From Eretmocerus hayati (taxonomy: Eukaryota > Arthropoda > Insecta > Hymenoptera > Aphelinidae), in NCBI GenBank assembly GCA_029851415.1, contig CM056743.1, forward strand, positions 13,632,727 to 13,696,726: a DNA stretch of 64,000 nucleotides. Direction: 5' to 3'. The notes beneath the pieces were generated by a model, which did no database searches, was not told the DNA's origin, and saw only the letters and a list, made by a program, of their open reading frames with translations. The position numbers and the translations under genes are program-made. Position 1 is the stretch's first letter. The number at the start of each line of letters is the position of its first letter. This document shows positions 11,466 through 22,859 of the stretch, one piece after another.

Positions 11466-11855
11466 TGAGTCATTGAAATAGTTTTAAATGAATAATTTTC
11501 ATTCATATTTTGGTGCACTCGACTTTTTACATCAACTCTATAAATCTTATTCAACAAATCGTTCACTTCGGTAGGTTCCACCGGTGAGACCCACTTATCT
11601 TTTGAAATCATACGGTTCAAAGAAAAAATTTCAATGTTTCAAAAATTTTAAATCTGAACCAAGTAATCCGGCATTGGCTTCCAAATTTAGGTTTTTAAAT
11701 TCCCTTCCATTTTTTGTCATTGAAATAGTTACAAATGAATAATTTTCATCCATATTTTGGTGCACTCAACTGTTTACATCAACTTTCTATGTTTCATCTA
11801 ACAGATTATTTACCTCGGTTAGGTCCCACCGGTGAGACCCACTTGCCTCTTGTGA
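11466..11855. repeat. Tandem duplication, period about 250 bp
   Basis: Copies at about 11,466-11,606 and 11,715-11,855 share TCATTGAAATAGTT, AATGAATAATTTTCAT, ATATTTTGGTGCACTC and TTTACATCAACT. Each ends with CACCGGTGAGACCCACTT. The copies differ at scattered bases, so the duplication is not recent. Confidence 0.85.
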
Positions 11856-12967
11856 GTTGATGATTTTTATTTCGTAGGAAGTAAGAAAAAAATTGTGGGG
11901 CTTATCGCAATACGAGGGGAGAAATACAATTCTGGTGCCTCATCAAAATATTGGTCGATGGCCAACGACATAATAAATATCAAAGTCGACCCAGGGCAAA
12001 TCCACGAAAACACGGACATGAGAGAAAAAGACAAAAATAATTGTTTAATGCCTTTATGACGCTTTAAAAATTCTGGAAAAAATCTCACTGATAGCAAAAG
12101 TAATGAATTACATGATACCATTGAGACACTTGATGAAAAACCATTTATGATTGAATGATGATTGAAAAACGCGAAATTTGCATCCGTGCGACAGTGTTTT
12201 GAGGGGAAATTTACCTCACTGTAAACGATTATGACAAGGCCGTTGCATTTAAAATTTTGTTGATAATTTTCAAACAATCTCAATGAGTCGCTTTATAAGT
12301 TAAGATGTTTTGCGTTGATCTAAATTGTTGAGAGGGTGGTCAATTATTGGTCTGAAAATGGTCGAACATTTTAGTCCGTGCGACACGTCCGTACGACATG
12401 GTATTTTCATCTGGTTATCCATCGACCAAGCTATGAATTTTTGAGCTAAGAACAGATTTGAAATTTTTTGGTTAACTGAGATTCATGAGCTAACTCGGCA
12501 AATTTAAAACTGAATTTTATTGTCCATAGATTTGCAGATAGTTGATGAACAAGTCCAATGTACCAAAATCCATGTCCGAAAAATGTCCGTGCGACAAGCA
12601 ACTTTCATTGATTTTTCACGTCGAACGTATTAACGTGAAAATTCTGAAAAAATTCCTCAGAGTGTTAAAAGTATCTCGGAGAAGTATTCTTGAATCAGAG
12701 TCTCTTGAAATTTATTTAGAGCAAACTTATAGTTTGTTTTCTCATCAAAAACACCTTGCAAACGTCCGTGCAACTGTCGTGGAAATGCCCCCCCCCCCCA
12801 CTAATCAGTTCGAAAGTACGCGTTTCGCTTGCAAAATGTGAGAATAATGAAGTTTCGAGTAACTGCCAATATACAAATATAGTCTCAAGGTAGTCCATTC
12901 TTGAGAATCCGCATTCAAACATACCTACCTATCTTGAACCAAAATACCTCCTCATGTCATAACAATT

Positions 12968-12992
12968 ACACACACACACACACACACACACA
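12968..12992. repeat. (CA)n microsatellite
   Basis: An uninterrupted AC/CA dinucleotide run of about 25 bp in hbn intron 2. Confidence 0.95.
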
Positions 12993-14134
12993 TCACACTC
13001 ACACATACGTATTTTAGACTTACACGAATTACAAGTAAGATCGTGTGTACAACAATGGACAGCCCCCTTTGTACTCTCAATCTACCATATACGTTGTACA
13101 CCTCCCTCACAACTACTCTTAGTTGCAGACTGATTGAGCTAATTGTTAACAATTATCCTGATTTCCTATATACGAGTGCGAGGAGAATAAGGGTCTAACA
13201 GTACATAGAAAATCGACAAGCCATAAAGGCAGCAACCGGACGAAACTACTATCAAGTATATAACTGCATGCTCCCAATCCTATTGTCCTGTTACCCAATA
13301 ATACAAGATTGTATATAGAGATTCCCCCTGATGTTCTAATACCTTTTCAGTGAATTATGTTGCTTATATATTGCTAAAATACAGTGGCTACACTCATTTT
13401 AATTGTGTGTATGTAGGTGGCTACTCTACTGGCAACTTATGCGATTACGCGAGATGGAGTTTACTTATCGTATACATCTATTAGATTTATTCAAGATGAG
13501 GCTGGACAATACCCAAATCTACCACCAGGATTCAACAAAATTCATGAATTCAGATCCAAGGAATTTATCACCATTTGTTATTAATTTTTTTTTTTTTTTT
13601 TTTCAAAAGGCTTAAACAGTCTCATCAATGAGAACCACGATGAGAAAAAAATTGAGAGGGTATTTTCTTATTAGACAGAGTGTGATTGTTAGACAGTGAT
13701 TGAGAACGTCTGAAATTTGAACAAAGTTCAGATATGGAAAACTCTCAGAATCCCATGTCTTTGAGGGAAATGTTTTCAATCGCATTTTTAAAAAAGTTAG
13801 AAAACATAGTAGATTCAGTAAGAACATGTGCGAATGTAGTGTTCGTAAATTATGGAAACTCGAGCTTGGAAGCACACATTGAAGCAAACATAGAAACCAG
13901 GGATATAACGATGTGCTTTACCCGTAGAGTATATTTGCTCAACGCGTTCAAAGCTCACTTTGCGTGTTTTGAACGATAAACTCATTCACAATGATACGGG
14001 AAACGATCGGTTAGAGCGTCAATTGGTTGTCATAACACTTGCCATTGTGTTGAAAAAAAAAAATAGATATTGAACGTTTTTTTTTTTTCTAGGGTAATTA
14101 GAACACAAGTATATCTTCTCAAAATTATCTGGTA

Positions 14135-14839
14135 GGGTCAGTTGAAAAATGAAAATTTTGGAATTTTAATATGTTTGAGGCAAAAATGTTTACACACACG
14201 GAAAACATTCGGCACACTGTAAAAAATGCCTTTTTTGGTTTCGGTAAAAGCCTTGAAGTTCAAAATGAAACATCCTCCCCTTTTACCTAAAATCGGTATT
14301 CTTATGGGTTCTTCAGTCTCGAATTCAGTCTAATCAACTAACACGTAGTTCAAACTATGTTTTACTAGATATTTGAGCCTCCTGAGTACAATCCGGATGG
14401 TTATATCAAAAGCGAGGTTGTCACGGAATGAGATGCCGATACACGTTTATGGCTCCTTCCTGCCATTTTTGATGATATTTCATCGTTTTTAGTAAATCAC
14501 ATCCCTTTTTGGACATGCCAACGCCCCTAAAAACTACTACGATTGTTTCAAGTAGATTAAAATACCTAAAAAAGATCTTAACTACATTGAATATCATCTG
14601 GTCAGAACGAAGTATCCATAGAGAATATCGGCTTTGAGAAAAAAAGTGAGGACAAAAGAATCCTCCTGCTTGAAGAACACTTTACATATTTTCATTTCTA
14701 ATTACAAGGCTTCTTGCCGAGACCGAAAATGCCATCTTTCTCAGTGTGCCAAATTGTTCGCCGTATGTAAATCTTAAAATACGAATTTTGTCGCCCTCAA
14801 CATATCAGAATTCCAAAATTTTCATTTTTCGGCCCACCC
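14135..14839. mobile_element. MITE with about 120-bp inverted ends and TA target duplication
   Basis: The left end begins GGGTCAGTTGAAAAATGAAA. The right end reverse complements to GGGTGGGCCGAAAAATGAAA, followed on both sides by AATTTTGGAATT. The arms stay similar through a TTCGGCACACTG / TTTGGCACACTG block and an AAGCCTTG block. TA flanks both ends (14,133-14,134 and 14,840-14,841). At 705 bp with no coding frame it is a non-autonomous, mariner-type element. Confidence 0.85.
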
Positions 14840-14982
14840 TATCATTCGGGTAGCAAAAACTTCCCACATAGAAAGTGCGCATCCTTTTTCTTCAATCTTA
14901 CAAGTATAAGAAATTATCAACAACCAAACTACCAAAGCGACACCAATTCTCTATCATGTCACTGTGTTCCCATTCGAAATTT

Positions 14983-15473
14983 GGCGCCATCCATAAATGA
15001 TATCATGCTCTCGGGGGGACGGGGGGGGTGTCAGCCAAATGTGACAAAGTGTGACAAGGGGGGGGGGGTTATGCTCGAACGTGACATCATGTTTGATAAA
15101 GTGCAGTTTACAAGAATTTTCAAAAAATTCTTGAGTGATATATAGGTAGATTATCTTGGGCATCTCAAGGCATCAATATCAAACATTACTTCAAATATGA
15201 GTTATACCCCAAAGTTCAATTAAGAAATGTAATCAAATGTATGTATTGAAATTGAGTAATAAAGTTAAGAATTTGCGTCGTAATATGTGATTTTTCCTCA
15301 GATAGTGAAAATTTCCACCCACCAATACTCAGGGAAGAGGGGGGGGGGGTGCTTACCTATTTGTGCCATCATGGTAGGGGGGGCCTTCAAATTTGTGACA
15401 AAGTGTGACATAGGGGGACGGGGGGGGGTAAAAAATGGTCAATTTTGGCATGATATCATTTATGGATGGCGCC
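14983..15473. mobile_element. MITE with GGCGCCATCCATAAATGATA ends and G-runs
   Basis: Both termini read GGCGCCATCCATAAATGATA (inverted), followed by TCATGC. Inside each end are G-runs of 8-11 and the phrase GACAAAGTGTGACA. The length is 491 bp with no coding frame. This resembles widespread arthropod MITEs ending in CATCCATAAAT; the superfamily is not assigned. Confidence 0.85.
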
Positions 15474-16281
15474 TTTGACTCATGTAAATCTAAAAGGTTT
15501 ATTGAGGTTAATAAGTGTGATATAAGGCAGGCGTAATAAGAGGATCAGAAGAAGTCTCAAGTTGATCTCTGAACAACTCATACGAATCAAAAAGTCATAT
15601 ATAAATTCACTATACGAGTTTGAGTGTCTGTTGGAATAAATCCATTATCTTGCGGAGTTTTGCCCGCGGGCCCCACTCGCGCTATACTTCTTTTCCATAT
15701 TTGCACTGCACTCGAGCTAGCATCTCAGGGCAACAATATAATACCTATACATATATATATGTACGTGAGCGCATTTGCGGGGCAAAGCTATGCAACTCAC
15801 AACCCATTAAATCTCCCCTTTCCATTCTCTTTCTCTATCTTTCGTCTTTGGACTTTTTCTCTTTAGCATGCAGATGTGTGACTGCAATACAGAACTCAAA
15901 ACAACCCCCTATATACTCTCCTATATATTAGACTGTCTCGTAGACTGTATTGCAAGTACCCGTATCTTTCATTCGTGTGTGTGTATATGTGTGTGTGGCG
16001 GATAGTCTAGTCTTCAGTGTCGATCGATTTAACGCCCGATTAATTGACCCACTCGATTTTTGCTCGTCCCTTTTTTCAATGCTTGCATGACCGAACCTTT
16101 GCCGCCACCATCACCACTAAGCTATATATATGTATACTATCTCGGTGATTCCGCAACATTAGATCATCAGGGGTGGAAGCTCTATCATTGAAACCGCGCG
16201 GGGGGTTACTTACACACATCTATATATCCCCGAGCCTTTTTTTGTTCACGGCTTTGAGCTCGCTCACTCGGCAACTCGCTC

Positions 16282-16305
16282 TTTTTTTTTTTTTTTTTTT
16301 TTTTT
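16282..16305. repeat. Poly(T) tract
   Basis: A run of about 24 T in hbn intron 2. A poly(G) run of 11 follows near 16,409 and a short (GT)n near 16,435. Confidence 0.9.
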
Positions 16306-17373
16306 ACTCTACGGCACGTCGCATCATATATAGAAATGAAATTGAGTCTCGGAATACTTTGATTGTTGGTTCGCCTGAATTGGAATAGGTTAAATTTTTT
16401 AAGGTGGCGGGGGGGGGGGCAATTGTATCTAGATGTGTGTGTGTGTGTTTGTTGTGTTGAGTATAATGCGAGTGTGGGTATACAAAGTCGTGTATGACAC
16501 GATGTAAGTCGATTGCAGCTTTTGTACTCTTTGAAGTATACAAACCATACCACTATCGCCTGATGTAGACATCAACACATGTGGTATCCCCCTGACATAT
16601 AATTATTAAATTGCTTTGCTGAACTACGCGCCCCTCTCTCATCAATGATCGTCGCTACATATAGTCGTTCTCGCATCGATTCGTGCATTTTCGGTATTAC
16701 CTTAAGTATTAAACTGCATGATACCTAATATCCTATACCTGTTCAATTTGTGTATACGATGACAAGCCGATTTATTTACAGATGAGCAAGCATGTTTTGC
16801 ATTATCATGAGTGCACATGTGACAATGGTGTGTCATGTCTATTAGCGAGATTGAACTTTTTTTTTAAATCTGATCAGAACCGACGGGACTAGTTTATTAG
16901 CTCAATTGTTGGGGTAGATTTAGTTAAGAGTGCATGAGAAAGTGATAAGTTAAGTTGAATTGGAGACCATTAGCTATTGTTGTAGTTGATGAATATGGTC
17001 GATGAAAAATGAAGATCATTAATTTATTCGATCAATAGTTCACTTATACAAGATCCAGACATTCTTGGAATTTAATATCCATGTATCATCCCATGGAGGT
17101 AATAATATATGTCAAAATACAATATAATACAAACTTTACTAGCATTATGAATGTTAAAATGGGAAACAGCTTTTCTTTTACAGCATTAGACAATTTTTCA
17201 CATTTTTGAAAAATTTTTACGCCAAATGATCTTTAGGAATTTTTGTATCAATGATTAGGGTCTCAATGGTGTAAATTGTAAATTCTTCAGGCAAAGATCT
17301 CCATCTTTAACCGAAAAAAATTTCAAGGTATGAAAGTGGACGCTCTGCGAGAAACATTACTGTTAGTAGTTGG

Positions 17374-17855
17374 GGTCAACTTGACCCCAGTGTATGTATC
17401 ATTTATCGGTCAGGTGTGTGTGTCCATTACAAGTTAAATAAGCTGTGAAAGTTATGAGGGTGCCTGGGTAACTATCAGCTGACATACTTCCCCTCTAACC
17501 AACCATGCATGATACACCGGGGTCTAATTGACCCCATGTATGAATACCGGTGATTCTCAGTTAATTTAATATTTTACCTGGAAAATGTGTTAATGTGTGA
17601 TGAACTGAGAGTTAATGGTACGCAGAAGTCAAATAAGCACAAGAAGAAACTAACGAGCAATCAGACTTCATATCCACAAGAGACACATGGGGTCAGAGTG
17701 ACCTCGGCCAAAATTATGCCACCTTTGTGTTTGTTATTACATCCGTGGCAACCAATAGACTCAAACTGAGGGCAGATGGCGCATGACAGTCGAATTCCTG
17801 TGAGTAAGACATCAGAAAAAATTTCTGAATATCGCCTGGGGTCATTTTGACCCAG
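17374..17855. mobile_element. Candidate piggyBac-like remnant: four GGGGTC..GACCCC hairpins
   Basis: Short palindromes GGGGTCAACTTGACCCC (17,375), GGGGTCTAATTGACCCC (17,519), GGGGTCAGAGTGACCTC (17,689) and GGGGTCATTTTGACCC (17,839) are spaced about 145-170 bp apart. Such paired motifs are typical of the ends of many piggyBac-type elements and their MITEs. No TTAA termini could be fixed. Confidence 0.5.
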
Positions 17856-19347
17856 AGTAGCAATCGAGATTCGATGATTCATAAGTGGCACTCACCCATG
17901 TATCGATAATATCTGTTCATATTTATATTTTCGACTGATTTATTAAACGCACTTTACTGAATTTTAGAATCAAAAAATCACAAAAATTTCGACCCACGTC
18001 AGGTACACCATGCGCTCGTAGTTGAGATCACTAGAAAGATACCTCATCCTACCCAGGACCGAAGAAGTCAAAACTATTCACGTAATCGCCATATCCTAAC
18101 GCAATCATGTTACGTGCCGGAGTTAGTATATAATTTCTATATTTCATACATTCTTCACATTTTCCATCAGAGCTACTCAGCCAATAATGTCTTACTCGGT
18201 GATACCTCAACGTATGAAGGAATAAAATCATCAGAGGTGCAGACTAATTAGAGGAAGCCAGAAAGACCAAAGTTGAACAGTCAAGCGCTTTATAATACCG
18301 CTGATCCGTGATGAAAACATCGGCATCGGGGATGCGAATTAATATAATGGAGATAAAGTGAGTGAGTGCGAGAGCTTGAGAGGGGAATGTAATAGCTATA
18401 GGGCATTTGCTAAATGTTCCCATGGCGATTACGAAATAATTTCATCTTTCATATCGCTTCACCGTATATAATAATCGGATTAGCTCATGTTGCCGTGCCG
18501 TCAAGAGTTAGGGAGTATATAGAAAAGGCAACCAACTCTGATGAAAAACGTTTAATCCGAGTTTACGCGAAGCTTGCCCAGTTCATCAGCTCATCTCTCA
18601 ATCAAACAATTAAAAGCCTCTTGTTTTAATGAAATTTTTTTCATAATAAATCATGTAACAATCTGAAACAATACAATTCTCCTCTCCTTGCAGATTCTGA
18701 CAACTATTACATCAACGATGACGCAGATTATATAGTAAACCTAACCTCAAAAGTGGCACATTATACCGAACTGTCCTTCCGGACCATTTCACTTCACCTA
18801 ATACCTACACCCTACTCCATGAAAATGGTCTAAGTGAGTGCAACTATCTAGCCGATTATAATTTAACGTTTCACATCGGGTCATTCATATCTGGTATAGC
18901 CTCCATACATATTACGTGTATTATACAGATATGCAAGATGCGGAACAAAGAAGAAAAGCCGTGTACGCTCGTTGAGTGCATCAGAGATATATTGCATTGC
19001 ACGAGTTGACAATTTCATTTACATATATGTATAACGTAACCGGAAACTCGTCCATTGGGGCACCTATTACATCCCGCACATTCTATCATTCTGTCCATAT
19101 CACACATACACATACACATACACACTATCGATTGAAGGGTTTAGAATGTGCGCGCGTCGGAGTTGCAAAAATGGGGTAATTTTGCACCGAGCGCCCAAAT
19201 TGGCCGTCAGGATTTCCTAGATTGAAATAAAGTGGCACGGACCATCAGAAAGCCAATGTGAGCGAGCAGCGCCCATCATCACCCAATGCTCGAATATATA
19301 ACTGCGTCGTCGCCGCGGATCGTTTAGCGGTTTTGTCAAGCGAGCGA

Positions 19348-19366
19348 GAAAGAGAGAGAGAGAGAC
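19348..19366. repeat. (GA)n microsatellite
   Basis: A short GA run in intron 2. A (GT)n run lies nearby at 19,563-19,580 and an (ACACAT)n-like run at 19,100-19,125. Confidence 0.9.
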
Positions 19367-21975
19367 GCGCGCTGCCAATTGAGGGCGCATTGTCGCCACT
19401 GCCGGTTTTCACAATGGACCCCAATCGAAATCTGCCACCCCCCCCCTCTTCCTCCCTCCTCCCTTTTCCTCGTATCTCTTTTGAATCAGACCTCTCACCC
19501 AATCACTCTTTATCTTTCCTGACTGCTATTGCTCTGTAATGCTTACTCGTGTGTGAGTTATGTATGTGTGTGTGTGTGTAGCAGTCAATCTGTTTTGCTC
19601 TTCTGCACTAGATAGATTCTCTTTGGTAGAAATTCTATCATCATTAGTGATTTTTACCCTGATAAGTGGAAAATTTGTTCAAATAGTGCAATTTTTATCT
19701 GTACAAATTACTGTGAAGAATGGAATGATTATCACATCGATGTAGATCCAAAATCTCACAGTAATGTGTCTCTGATAATTTTCAGTAATTCATACTTGAA
19801 GGTTTTCAAAGTTTGATAGTTGAGATTTTTCATGGAAATTCAAATTTTACTGTTGGCTCCGAAAGAAATAAACATCAAAAAAAAATTGAGATATACACTT
19901 TTTGCATCTAACTGTCGATGCATTTTTGAGAGATTTTGGAATTGTGGGCATAGAAATTGAGGATTTGCAAAAAATCATTGCTCCAAAAGAGAAAAAATCA
20001 AGCTCATTGGAACTCCCTGCGAGAATCAAAAAATGATGAATTCTATTAAAATTTTTTTGTGCTTGTTGATACAAATAAAAAGATTGGAAAATTCTGCGCA
20101 GATGTATCATCACTCTTGAAAATTCGCCCCGAAATTCAACAAAAATATCATGGAAAAAGACTAATGCTCGCGTGAATCAAGCTTACAACTGAATACGCGC
20201 GTCACCACTGCCTTTGATTTAGTTTGGGCTTAAAATTTCCCCGAGGTTTTTCAATAAAGAGGTTTTTCTGGTCAGAGAAACTCTTTGATAATCTCTCCAT
20301 TGAAAGAAATTTTCTCTAATTGCAAAATCGCCGAGTATTATACAAGATAGAGCTCAGCATTAAAAAGACACGCGAATTCAAAAAGAGAAAAAAATTTAAA
20401 TCTCCTTTCACAAAAAACTCCATCGAGCAATTAAAAGCACATTCTCTCTAAAGAAAAATCTCACGAAAATCAAATTTACCGATCATTAGTGTCTTACACA
20501 CAAAAGTGAAAGCATTTCGAGTAAATTGCATCGAAGTTTTGTTTTACATCAAACAAAAAGAAAAGGGTTTAGATCTTCGATATAATAGACTCAATAAAAT
20601 TAGTGCCCAATTGTTCGATGCGATTCGCGTAATTAGGGTGTATAGTAGTTTACGAAGATACTACTCTTGAGGTGAAGATCGACTTCAAGCGATTCCTTTT
20701 AAGCTCAAAGTACTTAATTCACTATAGGCCGCAACGTAGGGCAAAACAATTGGGCTGATTAAGTGAGAGGGTGAGCTTAATTTCTCCTTGACTATACAAT
20801 CTCGGTAAAGAGCGGGCGTTAATAAGGCAGTTAACCGGATGAAACGAAGCTGAAATAAAGTATTCTTACGTAATATACAGATGTTGTAAATTTACGAGGG
20901 TGTGATGAAAACTAGCTCTTTTTTGTGCGGATTCAAAGTGAAGGTTATTCTCAAGCAGTACCGGAAGCTGGGACTCGTAGTAACGAATTAAGAGTCAACT
21001 TAATCTCGCTTCGTCAGTTATTAGAGTTTTATGTAGGTACGTGACGAAAGATTTTCTGTACTTATTTTTACGTGATAATAATAAAATGTTTGACGGCTCG
21101 AGGACTCGTGACTACTACTACTAGTGCTTACTACGACGATGATGACGACGACGACGACGATTAATCCGCTTGGTAACGCGCGTGCCCTTTGTTAACTCTC
21201 TGGTATGTAATATACCTACTCCTAGGGAGGGAAAAAACGGATTGCGGAACAATGGGGTGTAATTAGTTGAGTGGTCGTTGGGGATTTAATAAGGGGTAGT
21301 CGTACAAATGAGAAATTGTACATTGGCTATGACACACTGTGACGTCTTTGCAACCTCACGACAAGAATATGTGTTGTATTTAATAATAATGTGCGTAGGT
21401 GGAAAAGGGTGACGAAGATTTGACGGGCTATGCTTGATGTGCCTCGAGAGTGACACTTGCGAAACATGGTTTGATGACGTTCATTGAGATTTTCACAATA
21501 GGTACCGGAATTCGTCAATCAGATCGAAGAGCTCAATAACCGGATCATGTTTTCAGGTTTGAGTCAAGTTTTTCTAGCTTGTTGAATTTTCGAGAACATT
21601 GTTAATTTCTTTCAATTTTCTAAACCAATCGGCTACCGGAACACGTGTCCATGAAGGTTCGCGTAGGAGCTTATTATTGACGAAAAATTTGCTCATATTA
21701 TACCCGAATTTCAAAAGAATCCTCACTCGCTTTCGAGGATCCAACCTCATACTGTTCCTTTTCGAGTGAATCGGGGGCAGATGAACGAATAGATATTCCA
21801 AAAATATTCAGCCGAAAAATCAAAAATTGGCTTCATTCAACTACCAATAATCAATTTATTATTCTATTGTCGATGGCAACTCAATAGAGTTGCAAAGGAA
21901 GCGTTTCAGAGTTTAGCAGATTTTCTTCTGACCAATAAACCGCAAGATGTTTTGAATATATCGACAGAATCGAAT

Positions 21976-22025
21976 ATGGGTTGTGGGTTTTGGGTTATGG
22001 GTTATGGGTTATCTATGGGTTATGC
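21976..22025. repeat. GGGTTAT-like tandem repeat
   Basis: The sequence carries ATGGGTTGTGGG, then repeats of TTATGGG about four times. It is a 7-bp unit with slippage, superficially telomere-like, but the common insect telomere unit is TTAGG. Confidence 0.8.
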
Positions 22026-22314
22026 GCAGAAAAATTGACGATAGCACGGAAACTAAAATCTGTAGACTCAGCACGGCTCGATTGAGCTCAATTACTCTGT
22101 CTTGACCATAGGAAGACCGACAAAATCTCGATCATCTAGGATTAACTTTATCCAACCTGATTTTCCAAGTTTATATCCACTCATCCGCTACGCATGGAAC
22201 GCTATTGCATGCTCACCATTGCAAGGGTTTTCATCACATCCCATTGAAAAATGGTCGTAATATCCTATTTCACTGAGCCTCACTTCATGGTACGTTAAGT
22301 CGTTGATTATACTA

Positions 22315-22482
22315 AGGGTCACCTAGACCCCAGACCGTTTTAAACATTCAAACTTGAACAGCGAAATTTCGAAATCATATCTGTGACACCATTAGCCATT
22401 AATTCGGATGTGCCACAACACATCCTTTCGTTAAAAGTTTAGTGACAATTCTGCATGGGGTCTCACGGACCCCATACGTAGT
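22315..22482. mobile_element. Candidate piggyBac-like remnant: two hairpins
   Basis: GGGTCACCTAGACCCC near 22,317 and GGGGTCTCACGGACCCC near 22,459 are palindromes about 140 bp apart, of the same style as those at 17.4-17.9 kb. There is no coding frame between them. Confidence 0.4.
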
Positions 22483-22563
22483 CAACGTAATCAGGACTAA
22501 ATTTTCACCAATTTAATAGATATAATGGTATGGACGAGGCTGCAGAAAAATTATCTATCTTAC

Positions 22564-22859
22564 CTGTACTCTAGCTTCAGACAGATCAAGCCTTAGTGCA
22601 AGCTCTTCTCGCGTAAAAACATCCGGATACTGAGTCTTTTCGAAAGCTCGCTCGAGCTGATGAAGCTGAAACGTGGTGAATGTCGTCCTGGATCGTCGAA
22701 CTTTTCTTGGTCGGTCTGGTTCATCACAGATATCATCCAAACTTCCTGGATCCGATCTGTGTTGCTGATTTCCCAAATCTACGTCGATGCAACTGGATCC
22801 AATTTGAGTTGTACCAACGCCACAGCCATCGCTTTCGCTGCCCGATAACACCGTGTGAT
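22564..22859 (-). CDS. hbn: homeobrain exon 2 (most of the homeodomain)
   Basis: hbn is a paired-like homeobox transcription factor. In Drosophila it is expressed in the embryonic head and brain and is clustered with Rx and otp; this is family knowledge, not visible here. The exon follows TGCATGTGCAG, ends at GTAAGA and encodes residues 77-175. Homeodomain positions 1-46 map to residues 130-175, with [19 protein letters not shown] and [20 protein letters not shown]. Both stretches closely match Drosophila hbn and differ clearly from aristaless, Rx or otp. The preceding DRPRKV also fits hbn. The exon begins two bases into a codon and ends at Q46, so it joins exon 1 and exon 3 in frame. The acidic, Gly/Ser-rich stretch before the homeodomain is unstructured. 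Confidence 0.95.

Larger units (their letters stand above)
10911..22563 (-). other. hbn: hbn intron 2 (11.6 kb)
   Basis: The intron interrupts the homeodomain between residues 46 and 47, the classic position in paired-like genes. It contains a 250-bp tandem duplication (11.4-11.85 kb), a GTCCGTGCGAC motif cluster (12.18-12.78 kb), two MITEs (14,135-14,839 and 14,983-15,473), piggyBac-like hairpins (17.37-17.86 and 22.31-22.48 kb) and many simple repeats. Regulatory elements are likely in an intron this size but cannot be identified by eye. Confidence 0.85.

Noticed and set aside
11867..12283. 138-codon minus-strand frame in hbn intron 2
   Set aside because: Hydrophobic middle segment but no known family; it overlaps the repeated GTCCGTGCGAC region and is treated as part of that repeat signal.
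16206..16553. Frames across the poly(T)/poly(G) region
   Set aside because: The Lys and His runs are produced by simple repeats.
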